Notes: generated by a model from the sequence alone, not told the origin. A DNA stretch of 18,531 bases from Candidatus Pacearchaeota archaeon CG11_big_fil_rev_8_21_14_0_20_30_13 (GCA_002762735.1 PCVV01000018.1:1-18531), one strand, 5' to 3'; positions 7,068 to 14,165 are shown, counted from the stretch's first letter. A program made the numbers and translations.

Positions 7068-7940
7068 TTATTCAGAACCATCCTCTTCAATCCACCATTC
7101 CATGTCTGGAATGGCTGAAGTGTCTTTTCCTTTTGCTTTCAAATAGCCTCTTGCAAGAAGATAAAATATTAGTCCTAAACTTTTTCCACTTTTATTATTT
7201 CCAATAATTAATTGATCTGATCCCTTTGAAAAATTATTTGTTCCACAGATCATCAAAACTTTTTTATGAACATCAAGCGTATCTTTCAAGGCATTTTTAT
7301 CAAGCCATTGATCAGAGATTATTGCTAATTCTGTTTCAAAAAAATCTTTTAGATTAGTGTTAGTCATTACTCCTGCCGGATATTTTTTTGTAAAAACTTT
7401 TATTCCGGTCAATTCACCAAATTTCATTGCAGCTCTCCATCCAGATTGCCTTCTGCAAACTAAAATTACATTTTCAGGTTCAAATTTTGAAAGATATTCA
7501 ATTCCTTCTTTTAATTTTTCATCAATTAAGTCTGTGTTAAAAATTGCAAGGCCGTCAGCTCTTCTTCTGTAGATATATTTTCTCATTTCGGGAGTCACAA
7601 TTCTTGTTCCTAGATATATTCCAGTTTTAACATAATCTTCAAGATCAATAAGCATGTCTGATTTTTTCTTTACCTTAACTTCTTCTTTAAGAAGTTCACT
7701 ATCAGTCTTTTCGACTTTCTCGTGAAGGATTTTTTCAGCCTTCTCTTTTAATGCTTTTAATTTTTCTTCTTTTGTTTTTTCAACTTTTTTAGGTTTTTTG
7801 CCCTCGGTGTCAATGTTTGAGGGTACACCTTCAGGTGCCGTTTCCAAACTTTCAGCTTCAGTAGCTTTTTCAAGATCTTTTCCTTCTAAAGTCTCTTCAT
7901 GAAGTTCTGATACAACTTCATCTTTTTTAGTCTTAGCCAT
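7068..7940 (-). CDS. rpsB: Small-subunit ribosomal protein uS2 (archaeal S2) with long N-terminal extension
   Basis: The archaeal S2 core begins near residue 96 (MLIDLEDYVKTGIYLGT). It contains the landmarks YIYRRRADGLAIF, FEPENVILVCRRQSG, FGELTGIKVF, GVMTNTNLKDF, ISDQWLDKNAL and NNKSGKSLGLIFYLLARGYL. S2 binds the 16S head/body junction of the small subunit. Residues 1-95 are an unusual Lys/Glu-rich, low-complexity extension that is probably disordered or helical; most archaeal S2 proteins lack it. The extension is likely real because a textbook promoter places the transcript start at the ATG of 7940. An internal ATG at residue 96 would otherwise give a normal-length S2. In other archaea S2 follows rpoK and enolase, as it does here after two inserted genes. 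It is the last gene of the string. Confidence 0.95.
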   Translation of the reverse strand: MAKTKKDEVVSELHEETLEGKDLEKATEAESLETAPEGVPSNIDTEGKKPKKVEKTKEEKLKALKEKAEKILHEKVEKTDSELLKEEVKVKKKSDMLIDLEDYVKTGIYLGTRIVTPEMRKYIYRRRADGLAIFNTDLIDEKLKEGIEYLSKFEPENVILVCRRQSGWRAAMKFGELTGIKVFTKKYPAGVMTNTNLKDFFETELAIISDQWLDKNALKDTLDVHKKVLMICGTNNFSKGSDQLIIGNNKSGKSLGLIFYLLARGYLKAKGKDTSAIPDMEWWIEEDGSE

Positions 7941-7961
7941 AGAAGTTTACAAGAAATTTAG

Positions 7962-7975
7962 TTTATAAAGTTTCT
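7962..7975 (-). promoter_or_regulatory. rpsB promoter (BRE + TATA, leaderless)
   Basis: The minus strand reads CAGAAACTTTATAAACT, a BRE-like CAGAAAC followed by TATA (TTTATAAA, 7962-7969), nearly the same as the rRNA promoter. The box centre is 26 nt before the ATG at 7940, so the mRNA is predicted to be leaderless. It lies in the 43-nt gap after the preceding gene, so rpsB can be transcribed apart from the upstream string. Confidence 0.7.
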
Positions 7976-7983
7976 GTTAAGAA

Positions 7984-8421
7984 TTAAATAGTAAATTCCA
8001 TTCTTAGGAGGTCTTGCCAACTTTTTAATTCGGATTGGTTCATAGGTCTTTGATAATAATTTTCGCATCTTTCACAATATGCAAAAATTCCATGGTTAGA
8101 AGAAGATAATACTTTTTCTTTGTGTCCTTTTTTTTCGCAGATTAAGAAAGCTTTTTTTTGGTTTAAAAAGTACAATTGGAAAATTAGATTTTTAATTAAA
8201 TAATCTCTTTCATTTTTATAGGGATTAAACTCCGTCTTTTTATTAACCCAAAATTCATAATCATTTTTTTGTTTCAAAGTTAATTCCACATTTTCAGATT
8301 TTTGTATCTTAGAAAGTTCCTCGGTAAGTTTGGAAATCTTTTTGTCAACCTCTTCTCCAATAGAGTTATCTAAACTTTTCATATGTTTTTTTGGAATTTG
8401 GGGTTTAATAAATTTCTCCAA
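7984..8421 (-). CDS. Small uncharacterised protein with a putative zinc-binding CxxxxH/CxxC motif
   Basis: The 145-residue protein is not assigned to a family. Residues 15-75 are charged and probably helical (EEVDKKISKLTEELSKIQ is coiled-coil-like). The C-terminal part has C95-x4-H100 and, after 15 residues, C116-x2-C119 (FAYCERCENYY), a plausible single zinc ribbon. The first ATG (8421) overlaps the end of the acyltransferase gene by 17 bp, and a second ATG at codon 14 (8382) would remove the overlap. Location between an acyltransferase and rpsB suggests co-transcription but says little about function. RNA or ribosome binding is possible from the zinc ribbon alone, with low certainty. Confidence 0.7.
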   Translation of the reverse strand: MEKFIKPQIPKKHMKSLDNSIGEEVDKKISKLTEELSKIQKSENVELTLKQKNDYEFWVNKKTEFNPYKNERDYLIKNLIFQLYFLNQKKAFLICEKKGHKEKVLSSSNHGIFAYCERCENYYQRPMNQSELKSWQDLLRMEFTI

Positions 8422-9190
8422 ATAATCTTTTTACATCTTCTTGGACAAATCTCAAAAGTCCTTCATGGTTTCGTGTTTCTATAAAATTTTCTAAAGAATA
8501 AGGTTCGCCAAAGTTTATTTTTACAATTGGTTTTTTTTCTGTGGGTGAAATATAATTTTTGCCAAAAGCATAAACATCAGTAAATAAATATGCAAGCTCA
8601 ATTTTATTTTTAAAAAAAGAAACAATATGCAAACAAGGGAATTCAATTGTATGGGGATCATACTTTATCGCAATATTACAAGCATAAGGAGCCTTTTTTT
8701 GTTTTTTTGCAAACTTTAAATATCTACTTAAAATTCCAGAATCTCCTCGTTCCATTACTTTTCCACTGTAATTTCTCCCGGATTCTACAAAGTTTACTAA
8801 ACTTTGATCACGAGTAATTAGCTCTTCGAGAGCCGAATTCAATTTTGTTATCTCTTTTCGTTTTTCTTTATTAATCCCTTCCATTTTCATAATCTTTCTG
8901 TCAATAAAAACTGCACCTGTTTGTTCACAAATTATTTTATTAATTGGCCAAATATCCAAATTTGCCCCAGCGATTGTTGCGGGATGATCTAGTTTAATAT
9001 CATTAAGAATTTTTGGAATTAATATGTAATCAAAATGGCTCAGATGATTTGGCAAATATAAAATCTGCTTATCTTTTAATTTTTTTAAATTTTGAAGACC
9101 AAATATTTGAACTTCTTTAACAAAATGCTTCAGGTGCTTTTGACTAAGAGATTTCATAAGAGAATTAATTCTTTCTTGATTAATATTCAT
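8405..9190 (-). CDS. PlsB/PlsC-type acyltransferase-like protein
   Basis: The 261-residue protein has the ordered motifs of the glycerolipid acyltransferase superfamily. NHLSHFD (48-54) is the catalytic His-x4-Asp. GAVFIDRK (92-99) fits motif II. FVESGRNYSGK (134-144) fits motif III and is closer to the PlsB form (FVEGGRSRTG) than to PlsC (FPEGTR). A substrate-side segment IAIKYDPH (173-180) follows. In bacteria these enzymes acylate glycerol-3-phosphate or its monoacyl form. Archaeal membranes use isoprenoid ethers, so the acceptor here is unclear. No transmembrane segment is obvious, though residues 43-60 are hydrophobic. It sits between eno and a small zinc protein, with a TATA-like box near 9211-9218 placing a leaderless start at 9190. 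Confidence 0.85.
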   Translation of the reverse strand: MNINQERINSLMKSLSQKHLKHFVKEVQIFGLQNLKKLKDKQILYLPNHLSHFDYILIPKILNDIKLDHPATIAGANLDIWPINKIICEQTGAVFIDRKIMKMEGINKEKRKEITKLNSALEELITRDQSLVNFVESGRNYSGKVMERGDSGILSRYLKFAKKQKKAPYACNIAIKYDPHTIEFPCLHIVSFFKNKIELAYLFTDVYAFGKNYISPTEKKPIVKINFGEPYSLENFIETRNHEGLLRFVQEDVKRLFGEIY

Positions 9191-9210
9191 CCCAAATTCA
9201 AGAATCTACT

Positions 9211-9218
9211 TTTTAAAA
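9211..9218 (-). promoter_or_regulatory. Candidate TATA box of the acyltransferase gene
   Basis: TTTTAAAA in the 48-nt gap after eno is centred about 26 nt before the ATG at 9190. The BRE is poor. Spacing is the main support, so the call is tentative. Confidence 0.35.
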
Positions 9219-9238
9219 AAATGATTATTCTAGAAAAT

Positions 9239-10393
9239 TTATTTTAATCTCTTTTCAATTTCAATTAATCTTTTGATTTTTATCTCTCTTTCTAGGCCAG
9301 TTACTCCACATTTGATGAAATCTGCTTCAAATCCAAAAGCAAGGTCAGCAAGAATGCTTTCATTTGTTTCTCCGCTTCTATGAGAAAAAATAGTTTTTAT
9401 TCCTTTTTTCTTTGCAAGTTCAACAACATTTGCCAAATCGATTAGAGAACCATTTTGATTTGGTTTTATAATTAATGCATTAATTGATTTCATCTCGATT
9501 GCTTTTTCAAGTCTTTTGTAATTTGTAACCGTTAAGTCATCCCCCACAATTAAAGAATTAGGAAAAAACTTCAAAAGTTTAGAAAAGCTTTCAAAATCTT
9601 CTTCATCAAATGGATCTTCAATATAAAATAAGTTGTAATTCTTTATTAAATTTTTGAGGTACATTAATTGTTCCTCTTTTGTTCTATCAAGTGGGGGATT
9701 TTTATAGTGATATTTTTTCCGACTATAAAAAGAAGAAGATGCAATGTCTACCCCAAAAGGAATGTTCAATTGACCTATCAAGTCTAAAACTTCTTTTTCA
9801 TTTAATGAAGTAACCCATGCGTTCTCATCGTTCTTTTTTTCATTAAATTTTGGGTCTTTTTTCTTAAGAAGGTACTTTAGTCTTTCTTTTGCTTCTAGGT
9901 TGTTCTTTTGATTTTTTTCTGGAGAGTTAAAATCGGAGATTACCAAAAATTCTTGAAAGTCTGGTTTTTTGGAGGTACTAGAATGGAGTCCTCCCCCTGC
10001 TGAGTTTCCAACGAATCTTGGAAATTTTTTAGCATTTGTATTAACAATTTCCCATATTTCCTTTTTTTGTTCCTTGGAGATTGCTTTCAAAACAGCCGTT
10101 TCAAATGCAAAAAGAGTATTCGCTCCAATATGGCCTTTCACTACATCTTCAATTCTCCTAAGATCTTCAAATTTTTCCAAATATTCTTCTGAGAAATAAT
10201 CAGATAAACTTTCCAAAGAGTCAATATCTTTTGATAAAGATTTCACGTAAGATTTAGATTCGTATTTTCCTTTTGATTTTCCATTTGGAGCTGAAGCACT
10301 AAATTTTCCAACATTAGTATCAATAGTAACCTCAATAGTAGGCTCTTTTCTAGAATCTTTAATAGACTTTGCTTTAACCCCTTTTATTATCAT
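9239..10393 (-). CDS. eno: Enolase (phosphopyruvate hydratase), divergent short form
   Basis: Enolase interconverts 2-phosphoglycerate and phosphoenolpyruvate in the cytosolic glycolysis/gluconeogenesis pathway. The 384-residue protein is shorter than the usual 410-430 but keeps the active-site set. There is a mobile loop APNGKSKG (35-42) with its Mg-contacting Ser, H137, E148 (FQEF) and E190 (NDENAW, in place of GDEGG). Metal ligands are D216 (GVDIAS), E259 (YIEDPF) and D285/D286 (VGDDL). The catalytic base is K310 (IIKPNQNGS), followed by H338-R339-S340 (SHRSGET) and K361 (FIKCG). The GG of the second catalytic loop is replaced by NA. It follows rpoK by 48 nt, as in the rpoK-eno-S2 string of many archaea. 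A TATA box at 10415-10422 gives a leaderless start at 10393. Confidence 0.95.
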   Translation of the reverse strand: MIIKGVKAKSIKDSRKEPTIEVTIDTNVGKFSASAPNGKSKGKYESKSYVKSLSKDIDSLESLSDYFSEEYLEKFEDLRRIEDVVKGHIGANTLFAFETAVLKAISKEQKKEIWEIVNTNAKKFPRFVGNSAGGGLHSSTSKKPDFQEFLVISDFNSPEKNQKNNLEAKERLKYLLKKKDPKFNEKKNDENAWVTSLNEKEVLDLIGQLNIPFGVDIASSSFYSRKKYHYKNPPLDRTKEEQLMYLKNLIKNYNLFYIEDPFDEEDFESFSKLLKFFPNSLIVGDDLTVTNYKRLEKAIEMKSINALIIKPNQNGSLIDLANVVELAKKKGIKTIFSHRSGETNESILADLAFGFEADFIKCGVTGLEREIKIKRLIEIEKRLK

Positions 10394-10414
10394 AAAACTA
10401 TAAACTAAATTTTG

Positions 10415-10429
10415 TTAATAAATGTTAGG
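10415..10429 (-). promoter_or_regulatory. eno promoter (leaderless)
   Basis: The minus strand reads CCTAACATTTATTAAC: TATA (TTTATTAA, 10415-10422) centred 26 nt before the ATG at 10393, with a weak BRE upstream. It lies in the 48-nt rpoK-eno gap. Confidence 0.5.
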
Positions 10430-10441
10430 ATTTAAAAAAAA

Positions 10442-10813
10442 TTATTCTTCATCAGAACCACTATCTCCAGAATCTTCCATTTCATCTTCTGGTTGAGCAA
10501 GTTCCATAATTTCCCCTTCTTCAATAATTTCTTTTTCTAATTTTTCTTCACTTTCTTCTTTTTTCTTATCGCTAGAAAGAGGTGTCTTTAATCTTTTTAA
10601 AGGACCTTCTCTTTTTTTAGGCATAGGTTTGTTTATTGAAATTGGTAAAACATCAGATTCCAACTCAACTTCAGCAATTTTCAAAGCATCAAAATTTATT
10701 TTTTCAAGATCATCTTTAGAAATTTTAACAAGTAAAGGAGCATTCATTGCAATTTGAAGTGCCCTCGCACCCAAAATTCTTGCTCGTTCATATTTTGTAA
10801 AAATTTGTACCAT
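10442..10813 (-). CDS. rpoK: DNA-directed RNA polymerase subunit K (Rpo6/RpoK) with acidic C-terminal tail
   Basis: This is the archaeal equivalent of eukaryotic RPB6 and bacterial omega, which stabilises the RNA polymerase assembly. The diagnostic core is at residues 6-30 (TKYERARILGARALQIAMNAP), followed by the ALKIAEVELESDVLPISINKPMP segment ending near residue 65. Ordinary archaeal RpoK stops close to there (about 57-85 residues). Here residues 68-123 form an extra tail: a basic stretch (KKREGPLKRLK), then strongly acidic (EEKLEKEIIEEGEIMEL and a Glu/Asp/Ser end). Eukaryotic RPB6 has an acidic N-terminal tail, so a charged extension has precedent but at the other end. The start at 10813 is supported by a TATA box 26 nt upstream. 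Confidence 0.95.
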   Translation of the reverse strand: MVQIFTKYERARILGARALQIAMNAPLLVKISKDDLEKINFDALKIAEVELESDVLPISINKPMPKKREGPLKRLKTPLSSDKKKEESEEKLEKEIIEEGEIMELAQPEDEMEDSGDSGSDEE

Positions 10814-10832
10814 CTTAATAATTAAATTTCCT

Positions 10833-10848
10833 GTTTTTTAAAGGTTCC
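10833..10848 (-). promoter_or_regulatory. rpoK promoter (leaderless)
   Basis: The minus strand reads AGGAACCTTTAAAAAAC. The TATA-like TTTAAAAAAC (10833-10842) is centred about 25 nt before the ATG at 10813, and the BRE overlaps the stop codon of rrp42 (10848-10850). This would let rpoK be transcribed separately from the exosome genes. Confidence 0.45.
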
Positions 10849-11657
10849 TATTTAATCTTTTTTTCAATCTGTTTTAGAACATCTTCGGAAGCCTTTTCCG
10901 CAATTTCAAAGATCTTTTTCATTTCATCAATTTCAAGAGCTGCACTTTCGCTTTTCTGAAGTGAAGAGATTATTCCTTTGTTAAATGAAATTGTAACCCT
11001 ACATTCACTTAGATCTTCTTCTTCTCTTGTCGGATCAATTAAAAGTGAAGGACCAATTTTGTGAACACTTATTGCTACAGGAACCTTTTCTGTTAATGGA
11101 ATTCTCTCTTCTGTTAATTCGTCAAAGAGCACTTTCTTTTCTTTTCTATCATATTTTGGAAGTCTTGCTAATTTTAAAGCTGCAATAGATCCTATTGTCG
11201 CTGCATCCATTAAGTTTCCATCGTCGTTAATAGAATAAACATCAACAAATACTGTCCAAACTTTTTCTCCTTCAATAATGCAAAGTTTTTCAAGATCGAT
11301 AAAGCCAGATTCTCTTAGTCCTCTATCAGTTACTCTTCCAAGTTCTATTGCTTCAAATTTTGGAGGTCCAATTTCAAATCTTGGAGAACTCAAAGGAAGC
11401 ATTTCAGCGGTAACCATAAGGTTTCCTTTAGTAGGTGAATCTGAATAAGGTTCAGAAACTCCCATCTTAACTCCAACAATGACTTCAGTTTTTCCGATTC
11501 TTACTCTAACTGATCCTTCTGCTTTTTTTGAAACATTTTTTTCAATAGTAATATCTCTAAATTCAAAAGGAGTTCTTCCGTCAAATCTTTTTCCTTCTTC
11601 CAAATATCTTCGTATTCTTTCTCCTGTAACTTCAAATGTTGTTCTTACTTTATCCAT
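10848..11657 (-). CDS. rrp42: Archaeal exosome subunit Rrp42
   Basis: This RNase PH-like subunit is the catalytically inactive half of the Rrp41-Rrp42 hexameric ring that degrades and tails RNA 3'-5'. The 269 residues include the N-terminal RRYLEEGKRFDGRTPFEFR (16-34). The RNase PH core has VRVRIGKTEVIVGVKMG, FVDVYSINDDGNLMDAA, HKIGPSLLIDPTREEEDL and the C-terminal helix. Length is normal for the family. It starts 1 nt after the stop of an inserted 98-codon gene. In most archaea Rrp42 follows Rrp41 directly. It ends 34 nt before rpoK. Confidence 0.97.
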   Translation of the reverse strand: MDKVRTTFEVTGERIRRYLEEGKRFDGRTPFEFRDITIEKNVSKKAEGSVRVRIGKTEVIVGVKMGVSEPYSDSPTKGNLMVTAEMLPLSSPRFEIGPPKFEAIELGRVTDRGLRESGFIDLEKLCIIEGEKVWTVFVDVYSINDDGNLMDAATIGSIAALKLARLPKYDRKEKKVLFDELTEERIPLTEKVPVAISVHKIGPSLLIDPTREEEDLSECRVTISFNKGIISSLQKSESAALEIDEMKKIFEIAEKASEDVLKQIEKKIK

Positions 11658-11658
11658 T

Positions 11659-11955
11659 TTAATTTTTTATTTTATTCCAATTTAATTGATAAATTCCTCT
11701 TTCAAGAATATTCAAATGAAATTTATATTTTTCTTCTAATCTTTTCTTAAGGTTTTCAAGGATATCATAAGGTTTATTTTCTAATCTTAATGTTGTTAAT
11801 CCCGCTTCACTCGAGAGAACTTGGTTGTAATATTGATTTTCTCCAATTCCATAATCTCTTTTTTTTGGAATAAAATTGTGTGATTTCCCAATTAAAGTAA
11901 CTTTTCCAGTTGATATACAACGCATACCTTCCTTATTTTCTAAAGTTTTTCCCAT
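11659..11955 (-). CDS. Unrecognised 98-residue protein between rrp41 and rrp42
   Basis: The family is not recognised. The ATG (11955) shares a base with the rrp41 stop (TAATG), and the stop lies 1 nt before rrp42, so it is tightly coupled inside the exosome operon. A GGAGG motif (11965-11969) within rrp41 sits 9 nt upstream, a rare clear Shine-Dalgarno in this window and a support for the start. A second Met at codon 11 is possible. Predicted order is strand (13-23), loop with the basic KKRDYG, strand (53-59), amphipathic helix (63-77), strand (79-93), a compact alpha/beta fold with no signal or membrane segment. It is not Csl4, DnaG or Rrp4, since it lacks S1, KH and Toprim features. The location suggests an exosome-linked or RNA-binding role, which is inference only. 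Confidence 0.75.
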   Translation of the reverse strand: MGKTLENKEGMRCISTGKVTLIGKSHNFIPKKRDYGIGENQYYNQVLSSEAGLTTLRLENKPYDILENLKKRLEEKYKFHLNILERGIYQLNWNKIKN

Positions 11956-12674
11956 TATTCTTTTCCTCCGTTTTCCATATCAATTGCATCTTTAAGTGCT
12001 TTTTTCTGAATTTCATAAACTTTTTCACATGCAATTTTCCCAAGGTCAATTGCTTCTTTAAGTTGTTTAACTCCTATTTTTCCATCTAATTGCATATGTG
12101 TAATTCTACCACTATGAATCATTGAAATTGGAATATCAGTTGGTCCTTCTCCTTCGTGGAAGTCCTCTTCTTCTTTTGTTAAATCGACAACCAAAGTTTT
12201 GTCAAGTTTTCCAACTGAGACGCTTGAGACCATATCTTTCATTGGGATTCCTGCATGAGCAAGTGCCATTGCAGCGGCGTTTATTCCAGCACATCGTGTT
12301 CCCGCATCTGCTTGAATTATATCAATGAAAACATCAATTACTTGATTTTGATATTTATCCAAAAGTAAAACTGGTTCAAGAGCCCATTTAGTAATTTCAC
12401 TTATTTCCATAGATCTTCTATTTTTTCCAGGTCTTATTCTATCAGAAACTGAAAAACTTATCATATTATAATCACATCTCAATGTTCCTTTCAAAGGATT
12501 TTGTTGATGTTGAGGATGCATTTTCTTTGGACCATAAACAGCTGCAATCGCAATAGTGTCCCCGGATTTGTACATTGCACTTCCATCTGCATTAGGAACA
12601 ACTCCCACTTTTGCTTCTATTGGTCTTAGCTCATCAATTGCTCTTCCGTCAGGTCTTTTAAATTTTGTTGTCAT
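11955..12674 (-). CDS. rrp41: Archaeal exosome catalytic subunit Rrp41
   Basis: This RNase PH-family subunit carries the phosphorolytic active site of the exosome ring. From the chosen start (MTTKFKRPDGR, 239 residues) landmarks are the N-terminal RPDGR (7-11), SDRIRPGKNRRSMEIS (77-92) with the phosphate/RNA-binding arginine pair R87-R88, IIQADAGTRCAGINAAAMALA (119-139), and VVDLTKEEEDFHEGEGPTDIPI (162-182). In the last, the Asp before IPI (about D180) fits the family's catalytic acid. The loop before it is a few residues longer than usual. ATG 12674 is preferred because it follows the rrp4 stop by 1 nt, as at the other junctions. An ATG at 12695 would add seven residues and overlap rrp4 by 20 bp. 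Confidence 0.97.
   Translation of the reverse strand: MTTKFKRPDGRAIDELRPIEAKVGVVPNADGSAMYKSGDTIAIAAVYGPKKMHPQHQQNPLKGTLRCDYNMISFSVSDRIRPGKNRRSMEISEITKWALEPVLLLDKYQNQVIDVFIDIIQADAGTRCAGINAAAMALAHAGIPMKDMVSSVSVGKLDKTLVVDLTKEEEDFHEGEGPTDIPISMIHSGRITHMQLDGKIGVKQLKEAIDLGKIACEKVYEIQKKALKDAIDMENGGKE
11965..11969 (-). promoter_or_regulatory. Shine-Dalgarno GGAGG for the 98-residue gene
   Basis: GGAGG within the 3' end of rrp41 is 9 nt from the ATG at 11955 and is exactly complementary to the CCTCC at the 16S 3' end. Most other internal genes here lack such a motif and rely on overlap or leaderless starts. Confidence 0.6.
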
Positions 12675-12675
12675 T

Positions 12676-13338
12676 TTATTTTTTATTCTCATCAAACCAT
12701 TTAGTTACTTCATCGGTTAAACCATGAATAAAAGATTTTTCAGTTACAAAGTTTATTGCTTTTTTTGCGTAAAGTTCGTCGTCAATCGATGGGCCTGTTA
12801 TCCAAACATATCCATTCTGTGCAACATCAATTTCACATCCAGTTTTTTCTTTTATTATATTAATCATACTTCCTTCTTTTCCGATAATTCTTGGAACCTT
12901 ATTTGAATTTACACTAAAAACCATCCCTTCTTCAATTTTTCCATAACCTCTAGATTTTATAGAAAGATCAATTCCTCTTTTTCCTATTGACCATATTTTT
13001 GCAATTAAAAGTTCATCAATTTTGAAAACTTCTTCCATGGCGTCTTTGTTCACATATCTTGGGACTTCCATAAGAGATAAAAAAGCAGAATCAGCTGAGC
13101 CAATATCAACAACCCATCCATTATTTGTAAGATTTTCAATTTTTCCTATAACTACATTTCCTCTTCTTGGAGAATAAACTCCAGATAAAGGAATTACTTT
13201 TACCAAACTATTTTGTTCTTCAGCAAGACCATATCTAAGTGAAATTACTTTACCGTCAATTTTTTCTGTGTGTTCTCCAGGCAAAAGATCTTCACCTTCA
13301 GCGATGATTTCTCCGGGAATTACTACTTTTCTGTCCAT
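12676..13338 (-). CDS. rrp4: Archaeal exosome RNA-binding cap subunit Rrp4
   Basis: Rrp4 caps the exosome ring and feeds RNA into the central channel. The 220 residues follow the normal order. The N-terminal domain (VVIPGEIIAEGEDLLPGEHT, 5-24) comes first, then an S1 domain about 60-130 (GNVVIGKIENL..WVVDIGSADSAFLSLMEVPR). A KH domain follows at about 138-200, containing VPRIIGKEGSMINIIKEKTG. The last 25 residues are helical. It is 1 nt from rrp41 downstream and 155 nt from sdo1 upstream. That larger gap holds a BRE/TATA-like site, so the exosome genes may have their own promoter in addition to read-through. Confidence 0.96.
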   Translation of the reverse strand: MDRKVVIPGEIIAEGEDLLPGEHTEKIDGKVISLRYGLAEEQNSLVKVIPLSGVYSPRRGNVVIGKIENLTNNGWVVDIGSADSAFLSLMEVPRYVNKDAMEEVFKIDELLIAKIWSIGKRGIDLSIKSRGYGKIEEGMVFSVNSNKVPRIIGKEGSMINIIKEKTGCEIDVAQNGYVWITGPSIDDELYAKKAINFVTEKSFIHGLTDEVTKWFDENKK

Positions 13339-13352
13339 TTTTTGATTAATAA

Positions 13353-13374
13353 CATAAATATCTTATTTTTCGTT
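13353..13374 (-). promoter_or_regulatory. Candidate rrp4 promoter
   Basis: In the 155-nt sdo1-rrp4 gap the minus strand reads AACGAAAAAT (BRE-like, 13365-13374) followed by AAGATATTTATG (TATA-like, 13353-13364). The centre is about 20-26 nt before ATG 13338, consistent with a leaderless start. The gap also holds T-rich tracts after sdo1 that could end transcription. I see no small gene in it. Confidence 0.5.
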
Positions 13375-13493
13375 CTGTTTAATTTAAATTGGTGTTTATA
13401 ATCCTTTAAAAATATTTGGGTACAATTTTAGGAATCAGAAGAAAAATCAAACAGATTTCTCTTTCTTTTTAAAAATCCAAGTTTATCATAAAA

Positions 13494-14165
13494 TTATTGT
13501 TTTATTTCTTCAGTCAAAGCTGAACCATGAGTTAAAGAATTAAGTTTATCATAGAAATCAAGGGTGATTCCTGCTGGAATGCTAACAATCACTTCTAAAC
13601 TTCCGTCATTTAGCCAGTTTTCCTTTTCTTTATATTGAGCCACTAACCCATAAGCCTTTCCAGTTTGAATTGCAGGAACAGTAATTTTTATTCTCTTTGT
13701 TTCAATTTTTATGGGCATCACAGTGCTCAATCTATCAAGAATTTCTTTTATCTGAGAATCTATTGGGGCATTTTTAATTTGAACATGTGCCTGCTCTATT
13801 GCAGATTTTATTCTGTCTGGGGTAACTGGATTTCCAGTTTGAGGATCAACGGCATTTTTGCTCAAAAAGTCAACGACTTGTTTAATCTTTTTTTCTCTTT
13901 CTTCATCTCTGTGATCTTGGTCTGTTAAAACTTCGCCGCTTTTTACAATCATTTTTCCAATTTCATCGGCATTAGTTGTTTTGAATGCAATCTCTAAATC
14001 ATTTTTAGAAGCGACATCGCCCCGTTTTATATTTGTAAAAACTCTTCCTCCTTCGACGGTTAGATAATCTGATTGACCCTTTCTGAATTTAAGTGCATTT
14101 TCCATCTCAACTAAAACCTCAAAATTCATTCCGTTTTTCTTAATTCTTGCTGTTGTTTGAGTCAT
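13494..14165 (-). CDS. sdo1: Ribosome maturation protein SBDS/Sdo1
   Basis: The family member works with EFL1-type GTPases in eukaryotes to release eIF6 from 60S subunits. The archaeal protein is linked to ribosome biogenesis and the exosome by gene order. The 223 residues have the N-terminal FYSH domain (1-85: ARIKKNGMNFEVLVE, FTNIKRGDVASKNDL, GEVLTDQDHRDEER). A helical middle domain carries the signature NPVTPDRIKSAIEQA (112-126). A ferredoxin-like C-terminal domain (150-223) follows. The length is slightly short but complete. The ATG overlaps the preceding stop (ATGA), a sign of translational coupling. Confidence 0.96.
   Translation of the reverse strand: MTQTTARIKKNGMNFEVLVEMENALKFRKGQSDYLTVEGGRVFTNIKRGDVASKNDLEIAFKTTNADEIGKMIVKSGEVLTDQDHRDEEREKKIKQVVDFLSKNAVDPQTGNPVTPDRIKSAIEQAHVQIKNAPIDSQIKEILDRLSTVMPIKIETKRIKITVPAIQTGKAYGLVAQYKEKENWLNDGSLEVIVSIPAGITLDFYDKLNSLTHGSALTEEIKQ

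Noticed and set aside
12674..12695. Upstream ATG of rrp41 at 12695
   Set aside because: It would overlap rrp4 by 20 bp and add seven residues ahead of the family's normal N terminus. The ATG at 12674 gives the 1-nt junction seen elsewhere in the operon.
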